DNA from: Bacillota bacterium
GTDB lineage: Bacteria; Bacillota; Clostridia; Lachnospirales; Lachnospiraceae
Reading direction: 5' to 3'
Assembly (NCBI GenBank): GCA_023423335.1
Contig: JAFAFU010000049.1
Coordinates: 1 to 64,000 of the forward strand
DNA: 64,000 nucleotides
Shown: in pieces, positions 44,189-51,377 of the stretch
How the letters are laid out: each line of letters opens with the position of its first letter
How positions within the stretch are numbered: the stretch's first letter is position 1
Notes under the pieces: model-generated
The model's input: the letters and a program-made list of their open reading frames with translations, nothing else
The model's database searches: none
What the model was told of the DNA's origin: nothing
Made by a program: the position numbers and the translations under genes

Positions 44189-44686
44189 CTAACGTCTATT
44201 ATACCAGCTTAACAGATTTGCAAAGTCCCCTTTGTAATGATAGCTCCTTCCGCTTTTGGTTTCCCCCACCTTCATCAATCCCAGACGTAGCAAAATTCCG
44301 TTTGATTTTTCATTTTGTTTGTTTGCATATGCTTCAACAAATTGAATATCGGGCGGCAGGATCGAGAATACGAAGCCGTATAATTCTCTGAAAATATTTT
44401 CTTTCCCATGCCATTTGGATTTGAGCTGAATCTCTTCCATCATCAACAATTGGTTATTGGCAAAATACTGAAAATAACCTATCAGAGCTTCGGAAGAATA
44501 AATGAGAATAATCTGACGCAGCCCCTCTTTAAGCCCGTGGTTAATACCAGCAAACCAGGAGCTATAATCTTCTTCATAGGTATTGCCGGTCGGGGCAATT
44601 ACCGACATGTTTTCTGCGAGTATATCAAAGATATCTTTCGCATAAAAAGCAAATTCATCTTTATTTAAAAAATCAAATCTCAGCAT
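44189..44686 (-). CDS. GNAT-family N-acetyltransferase
   Basis: 165 residues with a GNAT-like pattern: YSSEALIGYFQYFANNQLLM (strands 3-4), EEIQLKSKWHGKENIFRELY in place of the acetyl-CoA P-loop, and VEAYANKQNEKSNGILLRLG before the last strands, the usual N-terminal part of motif B. Substrate unknown. The acetyl-CoA motif R/Q-x-x-G-x-G/A is degenerate (KWHGKEN), so activity is uncertain. The gene abuts the regulator-tail relic, suggesting it replaced an AraC gene. Confidence 0.7.
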   Translation of the reverse strand: MLRFDFLNKDEFAFYAKDIFDILAENMSVIAPTGNTYEEDYSSWFAGINHGLKEGLRQIILIYSSEALIGYFQYFANNQLLMMEEIQLKSKWHGKENIFRELYGFVFSILPPDIQFVEAYANKQNEKSNGILLRLGLMKVGETKSGRSYHYKGDFANLLSWYNRR

Positions 44687-45036
44687 TCATACCGCCTCCC
44701 GGATATAAAAACTTCATAGTAACCAGCTGTTGTTTCGTGGTAAAACAAAAGAAGGCGACCATTCCTGCAATCGACTTCTTTTAACAAAACCATATCTTTA
44801 ATTGATAAAAAGGATGCCATACTATTTCCTTTCCAATCGGATGGGTGTCATACAAATAATGATATCATCCATAAACTATACTGTCAATCATAACGAAAGG
44901 TTAAGCCATACAATTACCGGTCAATAATTACATGGCTTTTCTGTTTATTTTCTGTTATACTTTAAGCATCGACTATCATGGTAATCTCTACTAAAAAGCC
45001 CAATAATACTTTGATGATTTATAAGGAGGATATTAG
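44687..45036. other. Intergenic stretch with a bidirectional hairpin ahead of the xylanase gene
   Basis: A hairpin (AAAAGAAGGCGA with TCGACTTCTTTT, one mismatch, 44747-44782) with A- and T-runs could terminate transcription in both directions. Further right, TATACT (about 44957-44962) may be the -10 box of the xylanase gene, but no clear -35 box fits. AAGGAGG precedes its start. Nothing else is seen. Confidence 0.45.
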
Positions 45037-46992
45037 ATGTCAAAACGAGTTCTGACTATTATTTGTTGTTTCGCATTAGGCCTTTCACTGTTACCCTTGA
45101 CGGGCAGGAATACCGTCTTTGCCACGGCTTCGGGAAGCACCGAACTATTTACATTTACCTTTGACAATAAGGCCGAACAGGAAAGTCTTTTCACCGTAGC
45201 CCAAGACTCGGAAATGGAATGGGTTAATGCCCCCGGCATAGGAAAGGATGACGACACAGCCTTGAAGGTCACACACATCAAGAGCAGCAATAATTACACC
45301 AGCATCAATAACGCTGTTCGGATAACTTTTGCCGAGCCGATTCCCGCCGGTGCTGTCTACCATATCTCCGCATGGTTTTATGCTCCGGCTGCCGGTAACG
45401 AAGGAAAGGATACGCTCATTGGCCCTGCTCTGTTGCTTAATGGAAAATCCGCCGACGAAGCCTTCAAAATCCCAAGTCCAAATGAGGTTGGCGCCCTTCC
45501 CACCGATCAGTGGAAAGAGGTTAGCGGCAATACCCAGGTAATGGCGGAACCTTTGGAATACATTGATTTTCGGTTGTACACCAACGATAAGTCCACTCAC
45601 CCCGATGTATGGTACTTGGATCAAATTGTAATAACCCAGACAGGTGAGGCAGAAGGGATTCCCCAATGGGACCTCACACTCCCCTCTCTCAAAGATACTT
45701 ACAAGGACTATTTCCTTATCGGCAATGTGATGGAACCCCATCAGACCACCAATGCCGAAATAACTGCCATGTATAATCACCACTATAACTTAGTGAGTGC
45801 AGAAAATTCTATGAAGCCCGTGTATTTAAGTCCGAGAAAGGGCGTATACAATTTCTCATCCGCCGACGCGCTGGTAGACTGGGCCGAGGCTAACGGCATC
45901 CTGGTTCACGGCCATACATTAGTCTGGCACTCCCAATCGACCGACTGGGTAAATAAGGATGCCAACGGTAATCCTCTCACCCGTGAAGAGGCCAAGGCCA
46001 ACCTGGAGGAGTACATAAACAATGTGGCAGGGCATTTCAAGGGTAAGATTTTGTCTTGGGACGTGGTTAATGAGGCTTTTTATGGCAGCTCCGCTATTCC
46101 CAAGGACTGGAAAGACGCACTGCGCAAAAATTCTTCTAGTTCTTCACAGACTTCGTATTGGTATCTGGCCTATGATAACGGGGCTGACTATTCAAAGGGC
46201 GAGAGCGGCGCTGACTATATCTACGATGCGTTTGTATTCACCCGCCTGGCAGATCCTGATGCCATACTGTACTATAATGACTTCAACGAAAATGAAACCT
46301 GGAAACGGGAAGCCATGGCAATGATGGCAGAAGATCTTAATAATCAGTGGAAAACCGATCCGCGTAACACCCAGCCTGACCGTTTACTGGTGGAAGTCCT
46401 TGGCATGCAGTCACATTACTGGACCTCAGATTTTAATATCACCTCCATAGATGCCACCATTGCACGCTTTATCGAGGCTGGTGTTAAAGTCGGTATTACC
46501 GAACTGGATATCCCTCTTGGCGCTTACAATAGCTACACAAAGGACCCTACCGAGGAAAATTATCAGAGGCAGGCCCGGTTTTATGCCCAGTTATTTGAGG
46601 TTTATAAAAAATATTCGGACAATATCGAACGCATTACCTTCTGGGGCAAACTTGACCCTCAAAGCTGGCGTGCTCCGGGCAACCCGCTGCTCTTCGATAA
46701 ATCATTTTCCGCCAAGCCGGCATACTATGCAGTCATTGACCCTGAAGGCTTTTTAAACCCGGCTTCCGCTGACAACGAGGAGCCCACTGCATCAACCCCG
46801 AGTCCTACACCAACCCCGAGCACGGCACCAGAGCCTAGTACAGCGCCGGACCCGGACACCATACCGGTTGACACAGACGCTTCCTCAAGCCCTAATAATC
46901 CATGGATTATCCCCATGATTATATTTGCCGGTATTGTCTTCGCTGCCTTCGTTATTTGGCTTTTACTCCGCAGAAAAAATCGCAAAAGTTAA
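45037..46992 (+). CDS. Cell-anchored endo-1,4-beta-xylanase (GH10) with N-terminal CBM
   Basis: 651 residues. Signal peptide 1-29. A CBM4_9/CBM22-like beta-sandwich (about 35-205; FTFDNKAEQESLFTV to VWYLDQIVIT) binds xylan or glucan. GH10 catalytic barrel about 215-580 with HGHTLVWHSQ, acid/base E346 in WDVVNEAF and nucleophile E489 in GITELDIPL. A Thr/Pro/Ser linker (TPSPTPTPSTAPEPST) precedes a membrane helix (about 622-643) and RRKNRKS, so the enzyme is displayed on the cell rather than released. It cleaves internal xylan bonds to xylo-oligosaccharides. Monocistronic; no transporter or other glycosidase nearby. Confidence 0.95.
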   Translation: MSKRVLTIICCFALGLSLLPLTGRNTVFATASGSTELFTFTFDNKAEQESLFTVAQDSEMEWVNAPGIGKDDDTALKVTHIKSSNNYTSINNAVRITFAEPIPAGAVYHISAWFYAPAAGNEGKDTLIGPALLLNGKSADEAFKIPSPNEVGALPTDQWKEVSGNTQVMAEPLEYIDFRLYTNDKSTHPDVWYLDQIVITQTGEAEGIPQWDLTLPSLKDTYKDYFLIGNVMEPHQTTNAEITAMYNHHYNLVSAENSMKPVYLSPRKGVYNFSSADALVDWAEANGILVHGHTLVWHSQSTDWVNKDANGNPLTREEAKANLEEYINNVAGHFKGKILSWDVVNEAFYGSSAIPKDWKDALRKNSSSSSQTSYWYLAYDNGADYSKGESGADYIYDAFVFTRLADPDAILYYNDFNENETWKREAMAMMAEDLNNQWKTDPRNTQPDRLLVEVLGMQSHYWTSDFNITSIDATIARFIEAGVKVGITELDIPLGAYNSYTKDPTEENYQRQARFYAQLFEVYKKYSDNIERITFWGKLDPQSWRAPGNPLLFDKSFSAKPAYYAVIDPEGFLNPASADNEEPTASTPSPTPTPSTAPEPSTAPDPDTIPVDTDASSSPNNPWIIPMIIFAGIVFAAFVIWLLLRRKNRKS

Positions 46993-47018
46993 TATGACTG
47001 TTTGATTTTGAAAAGAGG

Positions 47019-47057
47019 GAAGGTCCTATGGCCATTAAGGCTATAGGACCTTCTTTT
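47019..47057 (+). terminator. Terminator of the xylanase gene
   Basis: GAAGGTCCTATGGCC pairs with GGCTATAGGACCTTC (one mismatch) followed by TTTT, 27 bases after the stop. Confidence 0.88.
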
Positions 47058-47134
47058 GGAATATCAAGTTAGAGTCAGATCAAAAAAGATGCCATGAATA
47101 TCTTTGAGCTGACAGTCAATATGCAAAGCATGCG

Positions 47135-47719
47135 TCAATCTTTGAAATCCCAAAAACAAATCATACGCGGCCCTTTTGAAAACTCGGTGCCAGTTCGTTC
47201 GATTTCGATTTTCAATTTTGGCTCAACTCCCAAAGTCCAATCCTGAATCAACTCCATATCAATATCACGATGCGCTCTGTGGCTCGGCCTGTCTATTATA
47301 CCGCCCTCCCAATGATATGGAAAACTAAGTATAGCCTTTTTTGAAATCCTCATTACTTCACGAAAGGCTCTGGTTTGCTTACTGTCCAAATGTTCCCAAA
47401 CCTGCAATGCAATAAATACGTCATAAGCCTTATCTTCAATAGGCCAATGTTTTATAGTAGCATCAAATACATGAATGTGACTTTGCATATCATCCGGTTT
47501 CCCAAACGGGTCGTCCAACGGATTCAAAATAATATCGCCGTTTTTTACGATTGGCATATACCCGGGGCCTAATTCAACAGACGTTTCTATGTTTTCCCTC
47601 TTAATAATATCTACAACCTCTTTATAGTACGCCCATCTTCCCAAGTAATACTCTGCATAGGGCCCATTTATCAGAGTTTCAAAATCCTCATACGTCATTA
47701 AGTCAAGTGGCCTTTTCAT
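47135..47719 (-). CDS. Class I SAM-dependent methyltransferase
   Basis: 194 residues. SAM motif I is ETSVELGPGYMPI (a loose ELGxG), motif II-like HIHVFDATIKHWP, and motif IV AYDVFIALQVWEHLDSKQTR, followed by SKKAILSFPYHWEGG. This resembles the UbiE/Methyltransf_11 group. The substrate is unknown. ATG 47719 has GGGAGG six bases ahead; the frame extends 24 codons further without homology. Stand-alone gene on the minus strand, facing the xylanase terminator. Confidence 0.75.
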   Translation of the reverse strand: MKRPLDLMTYEDFETLINGPYAEYYLGRWAYYKEVVDIIKRENIETSVELGPGYMPIVKNGDIILNPLDDPFGKPDDMQSHIHVFDATIKHWPIEDKAYDVFIALQVWEHLDSKQTRAFREVMRISKKAILSFPYHWEGGIIDRPSHRAHRDIDMELIQDWTLGVEPKLKIEIERTGTEFSKGPRMICFWDFKD

Positions 47720-47892
47720 AATCAATCCTCCCTTCTTGATGGTTGGTGCTTCGTCCAAAATATAAATTACGCAGTTATTCTGCCTTTGCATCAGCGAACG
47801 CAGAAAAGATTACTACCCCATTATAGCACAGCTTGGGTGAAAATCCGATGGAACTGAACAAATCCATAGCAGGCGCGGATTTGCGGTCAATG

Positions 47893-48933
47893 TCAATTGT
47901 TAAGATTATTAATCTGTTCAAATCGGATATCAAGCATTCGTTTCAGCATTTTAATATCGTAATCATTGTAATCTAAATTAGATTTCGGTGCTTTCCATTT
48001 GCTTATATCTCTGTGGCAAAGAGAAAGCAACCGTCTTGCTCCGTATATATCTTTCCACATACTGCTGCAGCGTTTGGAGGATTTTTTACTTCCGCCGCAG
48101 GCATCACATTTACATATCTCCTTTTGTATGTAAGCAATGATCTCTTCGGAATCAGGTTGCGACTCAGCCGCCTGCATAAAGGTTCCAAAGCTGTCCGCTT
48201 TGACACTCAGGCCATATGGTACAGCAATATCAAGGGGCGTATGTCTCCAATTATTTCTTTGTAAAATAAGAAGATTTTCCTTTTTATATTTATATCTGAA
48301 ATAGCAATAATATTTATGTGACTCAAGCTTTGCTCCCTTTGACATTACGTATTCATTCAGCTCAGCTGCGTACCATTTTAAATGATCCGGTAAAATACGT
48401 AAAAGGTCGTCAAAGGTTCTCTTATATTTGGGGGCAAGTACACGAAAATCATTGTAAACCAAATAATCCGTACGATTTACTTTTTTGTTGAATGCAGCAT
48501 CATAAAATAATTTAAAGTATTTGCAAAATAAAGGATATTGTTGATTGATAAGCATTTTATTCCCGAAGTAATCTGTAATAGCCAGTCCCACCAATGGACA
48601 ATCCAGCAAATAATCTTTTCTTAACCTTAAAATCTGGTTGTATTTGTTTTGTGTGAAAATAAGACCGTTATCCTTCATTGTTGCATTTTCCGCCACATCG
48701 TCTAACAGACGAAACATTTCATAGGGAGTATACCCTGAATATTGATCCGGATTATTATACATATTTTCAAAATAATCCTGTGTCCAGTTATAAATTTGCG
48801 CACAACCCTCCCTCATTTCAGGATCAAAGATGTCGGCAAGTGACACTTCAATGGGTACAATCTGTCGTCCTGCGTCCCATATTGCTTTATGTCTCGGTGT
48901 TGGAAATTCTACTTGATTTGTATCGAAAATCAT
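47893..48933 (-). CDS. Uncharacterised 346-residue protein with a Cys cluster
   Basis: I do not recognise it. The start MIFDTNQVEFPTPRHKAIWD has AAGGAGG ahead. The sequence is Tyr/Lys-rich and helical in appearance. A Cys group lies near residue 290 (CKCDACGGSKKSSKRC), then LCHRDISKWK, which could form a zinc site (C-x-C-x2-C...C). No signal peptide or membrane segment. It is 26 bases downstream of the VOC gene at 48960-49298 and probably co-transcribed. Lysine/asparagine richness matches its AT-rich neighbours. Confidence 0.6.
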   Translation of the reverse strand: MIFDTNQVEFPTPRHKAIWDAGRQIVPIEVSLADIFDPEMREGCAQIYNWTQDYFENMYNNPDQYSGYTPYEMFRLLDDVAENATMKDNGLIFTQNKYNQILRLRKDYLLDCPLVGLAITDYFGNKMLINQQYPLFCKYFKLFYDAAFNKKVNRTDYLVYNDFRVLAPKYKRTFDDLLRILPDHLKWYAAELNEYVMSKGAKLESHKYYCYFRYKYKKENLLILQRNNWRHTPLDIAVPYGLSVKADSFGTFMQAAESQPDSEEIIAYIQKEICKCDACGGSKKSSKRCSSMWKDIYGARRLLSLCHRDISKWKAPKSNLDYNDYDIKMLKRMLDIRFEQINNLNN

Positions 48934-48959
48934 CTTTCTCCTCCTTAATAAATAGAAAC

Positions 48960-49298
48960 TTAACGCTGGACGACACAAAACGGATTGTCGTCGGGATCAT
49001 GCAGCACAATATAGTCCGTATCAGGAGGATAGTTCCACTTGGCCTTCGTGGCCCCAAGAGCAATCAGCCTGTCAACTTCCTCCTTCTGATTTGTTGTAAA
49101 TAAATCTATATGGTGGCGTTTTGCCTTATCAGAAGAAATTTTACTCAAGGACATTTGTATACCGTTTCCGTCTTTGGGAATCAAAATTGCCCAGTTATCT
49201 GATGCGGGATACTTCAACTGATAGTTTAATGCCTGGTTCCAAAACCTCACTGCCCTTTCGATATCTTTTACACCCCAAACAATAGATCCGATTTCCAT
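48960..49298 (-). CDS. VOC-superfamily (glyoxalase-like) protein
   Basis: 112 residues in the VOC fold: starts MEIGSIVWGVKDIERAVRFW, then WAILIPKDGNGIQMSL, and ends DYIVLHDPDDNPFCVVQR, the usual LxDPxGNxFxxxQ closing strand. Ligand unknown; such proteins include glyoxalases, dioxygenases and antibiotic-binding proteins. Upstream partner of the uncharacterised 346-residue gene. Confidence 0.82.
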   Translation of the reverse strand: MEIGSIVWGVKDIERAVRFWNQALNYQLKYPASDNWAILIPKDGNGIQMSLSKISSDKAKRHHIDLFTTNQKEEVDRLIALGATKAKWNYPPDTDYIVLHDPDDNPFCVVQR

Positions 49299-49355
49299 AT
49301 CTCTACTCCTCTCATGTGCTATCCATCAGCCTGATAAATTCTGATTTATCATTAT

Positions 49356-49784
49356 TCATTCATCACACATAGTTTCGAATATCTGCCCATCTATACTGAT
49401 AATTTCATCAATAGGGATTGCTGTGCCATCGGTCATGACAACAACCCGTTCATATTTGTCTATCTTTTTAGCCGTACTGATAGCAGTAACATAGGCGCCG
49501 CCATTCTTCTTCGCGTCCGGCTGAAAGTAGGTAATTGCAATTTCGGGATGCTCTTTCATCCGATCTGCTATGATTTGCAATCTATCGCTCAAAGCGTCCT
49601 TCATATGTTCATCCAATTTTACTCTTTCGCCAGTCAGTCTTGCGGTTTCTTTGATGGCGGCCTCATAACCGGTCAGTGCGGCAAAGGGGGAAAACTGAGC
49701 TGCCCGGTCAATCGTTGTTATATGGGGATGTGCCGCAGAAACATGGTGCGGTAGATTGATAATGTCGTCATATGCCCTCGTCAT
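49356..49784 (-). CDS. YolD-like protein
   Basis: 142 residues. The N-terminal RAYDDIINLPHHVSAAHPHI is the version of the YolD domain found beside Y-family polymerases, followed by AAQFSPFAALTGYEAAIKET and a C-terminal beta domain (IDKYERVVVMTDGTAIPID). YolD-type proteins are proposed to help or regulate translesion polymerase, as UmuD does in enterobacteria. Its ATG overlaps the umuC-like stop in an ATGA junction, so it is translationally coupled. Confidence 0.85.
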   Translation of the reverse strand: MTRAYDDIINLPHHVSAAHPHITTIDRAAQFSPFAALTGYEAAIKETARLTGERVKLDEHMKDALSDRLQIIADRMKEHPEIAITYFQPDAKKNGGAYVTAISTAKKIDKYERVVVMTDGTAIPIDEIISIDGQIFETMCDE

Positions 49785-51304
49785 GCCTTGTGCCCTCCGA
49801 TCTGCCTGTTCCGGTCTACTGTGGTAGCGCCTTCCTCCAGATTCATCCCCTTTAGTATGGCGTTCTTGCCATGTTTCTTTTTTATCTCCAGAATCGCTTG
49901 CTGCATCTTTTTTTCTCGTGCAAGCTCGGCTTCTTCATCCTCTTTTTTCGCCTGTACAGCCGCGTAATCCGTAAAGAGATCAAGCTGTTCAAAGTTGTCC
50001 GTCTTTTGAACAGTTGCCTCATCAACAACATGATTCGCTGTGATGTTGACTCTCCTGATTAAGAGATTTTTGTCAACAATGCACTCAAACAGCTCTGTAA
50101 CGGCATCCAGAATCAGCTTTGTAGAGGAAGTCTGTCTGGTAAGATTTACTGAACCATGTGCGGATTTCGGAACGGCACGTCCGTAGCGGTCAGTGGTGAT
50201 TTCCCCGTGATATAATTTCTTTATCTCCGGATTTGTTAGATTATCGATATCATATCCGACCGCCAAAACAAACTGGTCGCTCACAAGCCTTTTATCCACC
50301 AGATCAAGCACCAGCAGATCAGTCATTTCCCTCACGATCAGCTTCGCTTTGTCAAAAGTATAGGCACTTTGCAGCACCTGCCCCGATCCAATACTGTTTG
50401 TGCTTGGCTTATACGTTTTAATATCGGCAATTGTACATGGCTCCCACCCCCAAGCATGGTCGATCAGCAGCTCAGCGTTGATGCCAAACAGCTTGTACAG
50501 TAAATCCTCATTGTAATAATCGGTAGGTTTACCGAGGGAGCATCTTGCAATATCTCCCATTGTAAAGAGACCTTGTTCTTCCAGCTTCTTGGCATATCCA
50601 TGGCCAATGCGCCAAAAATCTGTGAGAGGCCGATGCGACCACAGAAAGCGACGGTAGCTCATTTCGTCCAGCTCGGCGATCCGCATACCGTTATTGTCAG
50701 CCGGTATGTGCTTTGCCTGAATATCCATAGCGATCTTGCTAAGGTACAGGTTTGTGCCAATTCCCGCCGTTGCTGTAATGCCGGTTGTTTTGAGTACATC
50801 CAGAATTATTTTTGTGGCAAGCTCACGGACGGAAGGATTGGAGGGGTTCAGATAATCGGTGGCGTCAAGGAATACCTCATCAATGGAGTAGACATGAATA
50901 TCCTCGGGCGCGATATACTTCAAATAGATATTGTAAATCCGCGTGCTGTACTCTATATAATACGCCATCCTCGGTAGGGCAACAATGTAGTCCAACTTAA
51001 GACCCGGTGAGGATTTCAGTTCAGTATCGTTGCAGGAAACGCCGGAAAAGGCCCGTCCTGGTGCTTTGTTCAGCCGTGCCGCATTGGCTTCCCTAACCTT
51101 CTGCACGACCTCAAACAACCTGGCCCTGCCGGAAATACCATATGCTTTGAGGGAGGGAGAGACAGCGAGACAGATGGTTTTTTCGGTACGGCTTGCGTCA
51201 GCGACAACAAGGTTAGTAGTCAGCGGATCAAGTTCTCGTTCAATACACTCGACCGAAGCGTAGAAGGATTTCAAGTCGATTGAGATATAGGTTCTGTTCT
51301 TCAT
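49781..51304 (-). CDS. Y-family DNA polymerase (UmuC/UvrX-type)
   Basis: Translesion polymerase of 507 residues. Motifs: YISIDLKSFYASVECIERE (metal Asp), YSIDEVFLDATDYL (the catalytic S-x-D-E), ATAGIGTNLYLSKIAMD, then helix-hairpin-helix and the little-finger domain. The C-terminal region (about 440-507) has a Glu/Lys-rich stretch. It is of the UmuC/YqjW group, not DinB (Pol IV). GGAGGTGACC lies ahead of the start. I see no LexA site directly upstream; the MerR-C39 gene ends 73 bases upstream, so read-through from its promoter is possible. Confidence 0.92.
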   Translation of the reverse strand: MKNRTYISIDLKSFYASVECIERELDPLTTNLVVADASRTEKTICLAVSPSLKAYGISGRARLFEVVQKVREANAARLNKAPGRAFSGVSCNDTELKSSPGLKLDYIVALPRMAYYIEYSTRIYNIYLKYIAPEDIHVYSIDEVFLDATDYLNPSNPSVRELATKIILDVLKTTGITATAGIGTNLYLSKIAMDIQAKHIPADNNGMRIAELDEMSYRRFLWSHRPLTDFWRIGHGYAKKLEEQGLFTMGDIARCSLGKPTDYYNEDLLYKLFGINAELLIDHAWGWEPCTIADIKTYKPSTNSIGSGQVLQSAYTFDKAKLIVREMTDLLVLDLVDKRLVSDQFVLAVGYDIDNLTNPEIKKLYHGEITTDRYGRAVPKSAHGSVNLTRQTSSTKLILDAVTELFECIVDKNLLIRRVNITANHVVDEATVQKTDNFEQLDLFTDYAAVQAKKEDEEAELAREKKMQQAILEIKKKHGKNAILKGMNLEEGATTVDRNRQIGGHKA

Positions 51305-51377
51305 GTCTATTCTCCGGTCACCTCCTTCAAAAATTATCTGCTCAACAAATTCCTGTTTATCTGATACATATTATTAT

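Noticed and set aside
45037..46992. Xylan-utilisation locus around the xylanase
   Set aside because: Neighbours are a GNAT, a methyltransferase and regulators; there is no transporter, regulator or second glycosidase, so the gene stands alone.
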